DNA from: Chrysochromulina tobinii
Lineage: Eukaryota > Haptophyta > Prymnesiales > Chrysochromulinaceae
NCBI GenBank assembly: GCA_001275005.1
Contig: JWZX01002144.1
Span: forward strand, 1-12,382
Direction: 5' to 3'
DNA: 12,382 nt
A program made the translations under genes and the position numbers. Of the stretch, positions 7,038-12,382 are shown in pieces. The stretch's first letter is position 1. Every line of letters starts with the position of its first letter. The notes below the pieces were generated by a model, which saw only the letters and a program-made list of their open reading frames with translations, did not search any database and was not told where the DNA came from.

Positions 7038-8699
7038 ATGTCGAACGCGCTTCTGTCACAACTGCGCGCCGAGCGCGAGGCACGGCGCGGGCCGCCACCA
7101 TCGCCCGTAACCCACGCCGCTAAGAAGGCCAAAGCCATGGCGCCTCCAGAAGGTGCTGAGATCATCAATCTCAGCAGCGAGGACGACGAGGACGTCGACA
7201 ACATGACCTCCTTGGATGCGGCGCTGGCCGCGCGCCTCCAGCGAGACGAAGATGCGGCGTGGATGCGCGATGATCAGGCCATGGCGGCGAGTCTGCAGCA
7301 GGAGGAGCACGCGCATTACGGCGGCGCGCCCTCCTCGGAGGACGTTTCGGGAGCGCCGTGGCCCAAGGAGCTCACATGGTACGAGCTGCAGCACGAGCCC
7401 AACAAGTGCGGTAACTTCGACGTCTGCTCTAACGGCAACTCCTACTTTGCATGCGTCACACGCCACAATGGCCAGCAATACCGAGACCACACGGCGCACG
7501 GCCTCGAGCCTCGGCCCATGCCCGGGCAGCGGCTCACCATCAAGTACCTTCCTCACGACGAGCTCGGTGGCGAGTTGGCGGGAATCGCGGCCGAGGCGGC
7601 GCGCGGCTTGCGCGTGGGCAAGCGGCCCCTCGCGGCAGGTGGCGAGCGCCAGCCCCGGCCGGACAAGGACGGGACATCCAAGGTAGTCCTCGCCCGCACG
7701 CCCACGCACACCCCATTTGAGATGACCGCCTTCTCGGGTCACATCGAACGCGTCCCACTGGGCGGTGAGATGGCCTACGTGCTGCGCAACTGGGACGGCT
7801 GTAAAGGCGCGACCCTCGCCGCTCGGCTCGAGGCTGCGTTTGGCCTCGACATCGTCGCCCCGCCGGACGGGAAGGGCACGATGGCAAAGTGTGCGGCCGC
7901 GCAAGGGAACAACTGCCAAGACAACTACACCAAGCTGTACCCCCTACGCATGTTTCTCGAGCACCGCACAGATCTCCTCGCCCCCCTGCTGCGCGCCGCG
8001 CTCGACGCGGTCAACGCCGCTGCCACGCCCGGCCAGCCCGCGCTCTCCATCCGCCGCGGGGAGACGGGCGTCCCCTTCGTGGGCGAGGCACAAATCTTGA
8101 GGTTCGTCAGTGGCAGTGCCGGGGCTGGCAGTGCCGGCGGCGGCGGCGGTAGCGGTGACGGTGGCGGCGGTGGCGCGCGCATGCATGTGCACGTGGACAA
8201 GCCGGGCACGCGGTGGGTCGCCATCCTCGCCCTTGGCGACTCGTCCACCTTCCTACTCGACCACGCCCCGAGGTGCGCCCCCCCATATCCCTCCCCCACC
8301 CCCCCTCCACCCTCCTCCTCGAACACGCCTCCCCCCGCCCACACCGACTGCACCGGTGCTCCGGCGGAGGTCACCGATTGCCACTGATGGCATCTGATTG
8401 CCTCCCTCATCAGGTGCAAGCGCTGCTGGACCGGTGGAGGGCGCGGCACACCCGGGAAGAAGTGGCGCGACTGGCACAAGGTGGCGTGCGCCACGTGCCT
8501 GGAGCTGACCCTCGCATCGGGCGACGTAGTCCTCTTCTACGGAGCCCCCGAAGCGGGCGTGGCACACGGCACCCTCGGCACGCGTAAGGGTAGCGCACCA
8601 GCCGGCCTGCCAAGCTGGTGCGCTGGAGGCCGCGTCTCGAGTCAGTACCGGCAGACGGAGATCCGTCAGAACTTTGCCGAGGTGGGCGCCTACGACTGA
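7038..8699 (+). CDS. Probable AlkB-like 2-oxoglutarate/Fe(II) dioxygenase, two exons (7038-8272, 8414-8699)
   Basis: Splicing 7038-8272 to 8414-8699 gives 1,521 bases and 506 residues ending at TGA 8697-8699. ATG 7038 is the first ATG after an in-frame TGA at 7017 and has A at -3. The C-terminal part looks like an AlkB-type jelly roll: RFVSG, then HVHVDK with iron ligands His385 and Asp387, then LALGDSSTF, then LASGDVVLFYG, distal His463 in VAHG, and RVSSQYR (Arg485, Arg491; R-x5-R as in AlkB). Such enzymes oxidatively remove alkyl groups from DNA, RNA or protein. Residues 42-52 (IINLSSEDDED) resemble a SUMO-interacting motif, and DDQAMAASLQQEE (78-90) a ubiquitin-interacting motif. Residues about 110-330 are not recognised. 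A Gly-rich insert (about 358-379) precedes HxD, and two CxxC pairs (413/416, 437/440) lie before the distal His. The substrate is unknown. Confidence 0.72.
8110..8178 (+). repeat. GGC/GGT-rich simple repeat coding a glycine-rich insert
   Basis: Imperfect GGC/GGT triplets, plus a duplicated GGCAGTGCCGG, encode a Gly/Ser/Ala stretch in frame immediately before the iron-binding HxD of the dioxygenase. It probably forms a flexible loop between two strands and is likely length-variable between strains. Confidence 0.8.
8273..8413 (+). other. Predicted GT-AG intron, 141 bases, phase 2
   Basis: The donor is AG|GTGCGC and the acceptor is CATCAG|GTGC. The interval is pyrimidine-rich with many C runs and has CTGAT branch-like sequences about 20-30 bases before the acceptor. 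Removing it keeps the frame (AG+G = Arg412) and joins the HxD half of the dioxygenase to the half with the distal His. Read through, the frame turns into Pro/Ser-rich sequence and stops at 8385-8387. The exon-intron junctions share AGGTGC. Confidence 0.8.
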
Positions 8700-9223
8700 G
8701 AACGACTGGTGGCTGGAACGGGCGGACGGTCACAGCGGGGCCGGCGAAGGACCCGGCCATGGTGGAGCACACTGGCGATGCCGTGTGAACACAGCTCACA
8801 GGAGCGCTTTGCAGGAGAGCCTGAGTGCTTGTGTGTCAAGCCCAGAATGAGGTTCAGGTTCCGGCCTTCCGCGAGCACAACTGGTTACTGTTTTGCGCCG
8901 GAAGGAAAGTTCACCCAATTTTTGTTTCCCCCGATTCCGTTCCCTCGGCGGATCGATGAACAAGTTGAAACAAGTATGAAGTAACAACTAACATGCTCTG
9001 TAAGTCAACAACAGGTTCTCCAACTGTAAGTCAACAACAGGTTCTCCAACACTCGACTGACGGTCTCCCGGCCTGTCTCTCGGCCGATCTCCGAGTCCGA
9101 CGCGAGCTCGCAGCTGCCGGTCCGCAGCATCAGCGGTCAAGCAGAGCGCGATCCGCTCGGCTCCATTCCCACCCCCCTCCCCGGCCCGGTCGCAGCCCTC
9201 ATTCAGCCAGCCGTGGAAATTTA
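8700..9223. other. Intergenic region between convergent genes
   Basis: This gap separates the dioxygenase stop (8699, + strand) from the 3' flank of the channel gene (- strand), so it should contain both 3' UTRs. No gene is supported. It holds a 26-base tandem duplication at 8998-9049 and a short CCGTGGAAAT repeat (9211-9220; a second copy at 9231-9240 is just past the region). Confidence 0.6.
8998..9049 (+). repeat. Perfect 26-base tandem duplication
   Basis: Two adjacent identical copies of a unit that begins CTGTAAGTCAACAACAG. Each copy contains TGTAA, the polyadenylation signal used by green algae, about 300 bases after the dioxygenase stop. Each also contains GTAAGT...CAG, which resembles a miniature intron. 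Function is unproven. Confidence 0.9.
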
Positions 9224-9477
9224 GTATCGGCCGTGGAAATATACTCCCCCGGGGAGTGCCATGGATGACGGTTAGACGACAACTGTCTTCAAATTGTGGC
9301 GGCTAGAGGGTCCCACAGTTGTCGTCGCAACGGTGTCGGTGCCACCCCCGCGGATCGAGCCCCCAGGTTTGGTCACCCCAAGCTTTGCTAAAAGGTCTTC
9401 GCATGCTTCGATGGAGAGCTTGCCACCCGTGGCGGTGGCGACTTTGCGCGCCTCGTCCATCAAGTTCGAAAAGAGCT
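9224..9477 (-). repeat. Duplicated segment, copy 1 (3' end of channel gene and flank)
   Basis: This interval matches 12117-12382 almost base for base, apart from a 12-base insertion in copy 2, three substitutions in the shared coding part and a handful in the 3' flank. Similarity stops abruptly on the left at GTATCGG (9224 and 12117). It continues to the right window edge in copy 2, so the duplicated unit is larger than what is visible. Confidence 0.95.
9243..9257. other. Palindrome in the 3' flank of the channel gene (copy 1)
   Basis: ACTCCCC and GGGGAGT form a perfect 7-base inverted repeat around one base, 15 bases after the channel stop codon on the minus strand. The core CTCCCCCGGGGAG is unchanged in the paralogous flank at 12137-12149, although neighbouring bases differ. 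Possible RNA hairpin near the 3' end. Confidence 0.5.
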
Positions 9478-11479
9478 CGAACCCCTCGACCCGACCATCG
9501 CCGTCAAAGTCCCGATTCATCGCCGCCTTGAAGAGCTCGCGCGCCACGTCGATATGGAGCGCGCCCGCGCCGACTTCGTCGAAGGCCTCGAAGGCTGCAG
9601 TGAAGCGGTGCATGAAATCCTCAGGATCTTCGGTGTCGGCATCATACAGTCTCTTGAGTGCCTGCTTCCGCCGCACGCGCCCGAATCTAATCCGATAGTA
9701 ACCCACGCACAGAGCGATGAAGAAGCAGATGCCCATGAGGATCCAGCAGGCGAGGGCCCATTCCGGTTGGTTGGCACCGCCCAGGATGATGGCCGCCGTC
9801 ATCAGCGGGTAGAAGCCCGCCAGCAGGAGCCACGACCAGACGGATTGGAGGATAAGGCACTCCAACTCCCTGCCCGTTATGTGGAGCCTATACTCGACGA
9901 GGCCCTCGATCACCGCGATCACAATAATGATGATCTGCGAGAGGTTGAACGTGTCGAACCACACCGAGTACATGAGCTTGCCGAGCCCATTGTCGCGCTC
10001 GAGGTTGACCATGTTGATGAGCAGCGACACACCGAGGAGCGCGGCGCGGTCGCCCGCAAAGTCTTCCGCTCGGAGCAGCACACCGAGTAGACCCAAGTAC
10101 ACCACGATGATCGTCGGGATGATCACCTTCAAGAAGATGATCGAGGTGTCACGCTTCACCTTGAACGTGATGTCGCACTTGCCCTTGTCGACGGCGCCAC
10201 CGTCGCCCTTCGGATGATGCGCGCTGAGGGGCTCTGGGGCACCAGTGTTCCAAAAGTACTCGTTGGTGGTGGGGAGCAACGAGTCTAAGTTTCCCTCCGC
10301 CTTGAGCGTTGCGAAAAGGGAGCTGGTGTCGCTCAGCAAGTGCTCGCAGGAGAAGGCGTCGACCTGCTCGCCCAGGTCAAAGCGGATCGTGAACTGCTGA
10401 TGATCGAAGGGGAAGAAGTCGAACTTGAGGAGGGGCTCGACGCCGATGGCCCACGTGAAGCTCAAGGTCTGTTGCGCGCAGTCCACACAATGCGTCGAGC
10501 CGGCCGGCCCGCCGCCAATCCAAGGCGTCGTCGCGCCTGGGGTGAACGTGAAGGTCGCCGCCGAGACCTCATTCTTGATCGAGCCGGGCGCCACGTTAGA
10601 CGGATCAGCCCGATAGGTGATGGCCGAGTCGTTGATTTTCGGCGTCGGCATCCAAATGATCGACCGGTCGGACTCTTGCGCTTCACGTACCGCGGCCGCC
10701 GTGCCCGGGGCGAACGACAGCATGTCGCTCAACTTGCGCCGACACGGCACGCTGATCAGGCGCGAGTCAGCCCAGCGCAGGGAGATCGTCATCTCGAGCT
10801 CGAGCTTCCACTCGTTCGCAGCCGTGTCCAGAGTCGGGCGGAAGGGCTTCATCGCGGACACGCTGAACTCAACGGGCGCGCGTGCAGTCGTTGAGTTAGG
10901 TGGGATCGTCTTGAGCAGATTGGCTCGTCTCTTCTGGAGGGGTCGGCACACATCGAGTGCCTGGGCGAGTGTGCAGTCGCCCCCGTCGTGGAGGCACTGC
11001 CAGTTGTTGCACTGCCGGTGGCACGATGGCTGCACCGCAAACGGGTTCTCCAAGTCCACGCTCGCCATCTCGTTGTACATCGACTCGAGGCACATATCTC
11101 GCGGGAATCGGCTGGCGTTGCCAAGTTGGTTGCATTCGATGGGGCACGAGGTGCACAGCCGGAGGGCATCGCTCCGACGCGGGCCGCAGTCTAGGCAATC
11201 GGAGCCGAGTCCAAATCCGCAAGCGGAATAATCCGAACCCGGGCCGCCGTCGTCGCAAACTCCATCGTTCGCCCAATCATTGCCACTCTCATCGAGGCAG
11301 ATGTTTTCGCACAGGGTAATCGACGATGACGCGTAGCCTGGCGCCAACGGTGGCCTCGATGGTGCAGGGGACGGGTTGGGCGGAGAAGGCGGCTCAGGCG
11401 GTTCAGGAGGGAAATTCCCATATGAGAGCCCGATGTACGAGAGCCCAATCCACAAGAGGTCTCCTCGCGCCGGCAGCAT
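9272..11479 (-). CDS. Pentameric ligand-gated ion channel (Cys-loop receptor superfamily, cysteine-less loop) with LNR-type modules and C-terminal EF-hands
   Basis: The protein has 735 residues in a single exon. ATG at 11479 is the first after an in-frame TAA, with GCC before it. A short hydrophobic start (8-20) may be a signal peptide, followed by a Pro-rich linker (24-47). Cysteine modules cover 57-178, including DGVCDDGGPGSDYSACGF and the LNR-like CNNWQCLHDGGDC. The ligand-binding fold shows SLRWADSRL (233-241), IIWMPTPKIND (274-284) and FFPFDHQQF (355-363); the two loop cysteines are absent, as in prokaryotic pLGICs. M1 is about 446-469, M2 about 477-492, M3 about 512-528 and M4 about 541-566. 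A fifth hydrophobic segment follows at 576-596. Asp477-Arg478 occupy the -1'/0' positions at the start of M2, which suggests cation selectivity (inference). A canonical EF-hand loop DFDGDGRVEGFE (657-668) follows a degenerate one. Acts in a membrane; the ligand is unknown. A near-identical paralogue begins at the right edge. Confidence 0.9.
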   Translation of the reverse strand: MLPARGDLLWIGLSYIGLSYGNFPPEPPEPPSPPNPSPAPSRPPLAPGYASSSITLCENICLDESGNDWANDGVCDDGGPGSDYSACGFGLGSDCLDCGPRRSDALRLCTSCPIECNQLGNASRFPRDMCLESMYNEMASVDLENPFAVQPSCHRQCNNWQCLHDGGDCTLAQALDVCRPLQKRRANLLKTIPPNSTTARAPVEFSVSAMKPFRPTLDTAANEWKLELEMTISLRWADSRLISVPCRRKLSDMLSFAPGTAAAVREAQESDRSIIWMPTPKINDSAITYRADPSNVAPGSIKNEVSAATFTFTPGATTPWIGGGPAGSTHCVDCAQQTLSFTWAIGVEPLLKFDFFPFDHQQFTIRFDLGEQVDAFSCEHLLSDTSSLFATLKAEGNLDSLLPTTNEYFWNTGAPEPLSAHHPKGDGGAVDKGKCDITFKVKRDTSIIFLKVIIPTIIVVYLGLLGVLLRAEDFAGDRAALLGVSLLINMVNLERDNGLGKLMYSVWFDTFNLSQIIIIVIAVIEGLVEYRLHITGRELECLILQSVWSWLLLAGFYPLMTAAIILGGANQPEWALACWILMGICFFIALCVGYYRIRFGRVRRKQALKRLYDADTEDPEDFMHRFTAAFEAFDEVGAGALHIDVARELFKAAMNRDFDGDGRVEGFELFSNLMDEARKVATATGGKLSIEACEDLLAKLGVTKPGGSIRGGGTDTVATTTVGPSSRHNLKTVVV

Positions 11480-12116
11480 GGCTGACCGCCCGCCGTCGGA
11501 ACGGTCGGAAAAGTTTTAATTGGAAATTTCTAGTTCTAAATTCAGCCTTTGTCCTGTGAGATTCTAATTTTGGCGACATGCATGCTTGCTCGGCGCCCGA
11601 CTGCGACGAAATCGGAAATGTGAGCTTAGCCCCGAGCTCCAAGATAAGGCGTCCTACCACTCTCCGTGCTGACCGGCAGGCCCTAAAAGGCCCGGTCGCA
11701 CGTCATCCGGTGAGGACACGCGGGCGCAGACACAGACACAGCGGACAACCGACACATACCAACTGGAAGTCGGCCGCGGACCCAAACCCTTCCCGGCTCC
11801 CTATGACATATCGCACTTCGTCAACACGACCTCCGAGCACTAGTTTGCCCGAGAAGGAATCAGTGTACAATTGTAGTTTGCCAGATCGCAGATGTCATGG
11901 CCTGAAGTATGTTAGCGATCTCCCTCATCTCCCCTGAGTATGGCTCGTGATGCGCGGTGGGCGGGTGGGCATCACGCAAGGGGGCGGCCCGGCGCAGCTC
12001 TGATACCTGTACTCCCGCCTCCGCCCCTCGCTGTGCCTGGGCCTGCTGCCGCGCTGTGCCTGCTCCCCGCGCTAATGCCGATGCCGTGCTACTCGATTTT
12101 CATCGACTGAACTTCC
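11480..12116. other. Region between the tandem channel genes
   Basis: It should contain the promoter and 5' UTR of the channel gene at 9272-11479 (reading leftward) and the end of the 3' region of its right-hand copy. A more AT-rich stretch lies at about 11508-11570, next to the start codon. I see no TATA box, RNA gene or credible open frame; the 119-codon frame at 11578-11937 has no recognisable motif and low-complexity composition. The sequence does not resemble 8700-9223, so the duplication break on the 3' side lies at 12117. Confidence 0.6.
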
Positions 12117-12382
12117 GTATCGGCCGTGGAAAGTTACTCCCCCGGGGAGCGACAGGGATGGCGGTTAGACGACGGTCCTCTTGAACTCTGTCTTCAAATT
12201 GTGGCGGCTAGAGGGTCCCACAGTTGTCGTCGCAACGGTGTCGGTGTCACCCCCGCGGATCGAGCCCCCAGGTTTGGTCACCCCAATCTTTGCGAAAAGG
12301 TCTTCGCATGCTTCGATGGAGAGCTTGCCACCCGTGGCGGTGGCGACTTTGCGCGCCTCGTCCATCAAGTTCGAAAAGAGCT
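12117..12382 (-). repeat. Duplicated segment, copy 2 (3' end of second channel gene and flank)
   Basis: Same orientation as copy 1 at 9224-9477, offset 2,893 bases to the right. It carries the conserved CTCCCCCGGGGAG palindrome (12137-12149) and the GTATCGGCCGTGGAAA start. The copy runs off the window. Confidence 0.95.
12165..12382 (-). CDS. Second pentameric ligand-gated ion channel gene, C-terminus only (rest beyond right edge)
   Basis: The frame is open at the window edge and ends at the TAA complementary to 12165-12167. It encodes the EF-hand-proximal tail, starting LFSNLMDEARK and ending in FKRTVV. Compared with the gene at 9272-11479 it has Leu-to-Phe and Leu-to-Ile changes in the EDLLAKL segment, Gly-to-Asp in IRGGG, and an extra EFKR-type four-residue stretch before the last residues (LKTEFKRTVV against LKTVVV). 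All three substitutions change the amino acid, and no stop or frameshift is present. It is presumably a functional tandem paralogue; the channel domains themselves are not visible here. Confidence 0.93.
   Translation of the reverse strand, partial: LFSNLMDEARKVATATGGKLSIEACEDLFAKIGVTKPGGSIRGGDTDTVATTTVGPSSRHNLKTEFKRTVV

Noticed and set aside
7056-7919. 287-codon frame on the minus strand opposite the dioxygenase
   Set aside because: It is an antisense shadow of a GC-rich coding exon, with no motifs or start context of its own.
7038-8387. The unspliced 449-codon frame as a complete gene
   Set aside because: Its last 38 codons are low-complexity Pro/Ser sequence from a C-rich tract. Splicing at GTGCGC/CATCAG restores the second half of the dioxygenase fold with the distal His and conserved Arg residues.
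8998-9049. CRISPR-like or phage attachment repeat
   Set aside because: The two units are directly adjacent with no spacer, and the surroundings are clearly eukaryotic.

Overview
The window reads as nuclear DNA of a GC-rich single-celled eukaryote, most likely a marine alga such as a haptophyte or a related protist. Four things point this way: a very long non-LTR retrotransposon reading frame, a gene with a GT-AG intron whose donor begins GTGCGC, a Pro-rich extracellular segment, and cysteine modules of the CDDGGPGSxYxxC type common in algal surface proteins. I see no bacterial operon structure. The species cannot be fixed from the sequence alone.

Layout. (1) Positions 1-5754 (+) are one uninterrupted coding frame, already open at the left edge. 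It encodes the polyprotein of a LINE-type retrotransposon: reverse transcriptase, a zf-RVT-like zinc finger, RNase H, and then a C-terminal region of about 440 residues. That last region has the motif order and residue spacing of a family A DNA polymerase palm/fingers unit. A 3' flank with two copies of a 52-bp repeat, each followed by a short hairpin, runs to about 6030. (2) 6032-7037 holds no gene I can support. (3) 7038-8699 (+) is a two-exon gene for a probable AlkB-like 2-oxoglutarate/Fe(II) dioxygenase. It has an acidic N-terminus with SUMO- and ubiquitin-binding-like motifs, and a CxxC...CxxC insert inside the catalytic fold. (4) 8700-9223 is the gap between convergent genes and holds a 26-bp tandem duplication. 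(5) 9272-11479 (-) is an intact pentameric ligand-gated ion channel gene with LNR-type cysteine modules at the N-terminus, five hydrophobic segments and C-terminal EF-hands. (6) 11480-12116 is its upstream region. (7) 12165 to the right edge (-) is the 3' end of a second, nearly identical channel gene, so the locus is a tandem duplication in the same orientation.

The genes do not form a pathway: a retroelement lies beside a nucleic-acid (or protein) demethylase-like gene and a duplicated channel gene. The most striking observation is the retrotransposon protein, which appears to carry two polymerase modules, a reverse transcriptase and a Pol A-like domain. The second could in principle make second-strand DNA. 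The next most striking is the channel, where an extra fifth membrane segment would move the EF-hand tail to the cytosolic side.
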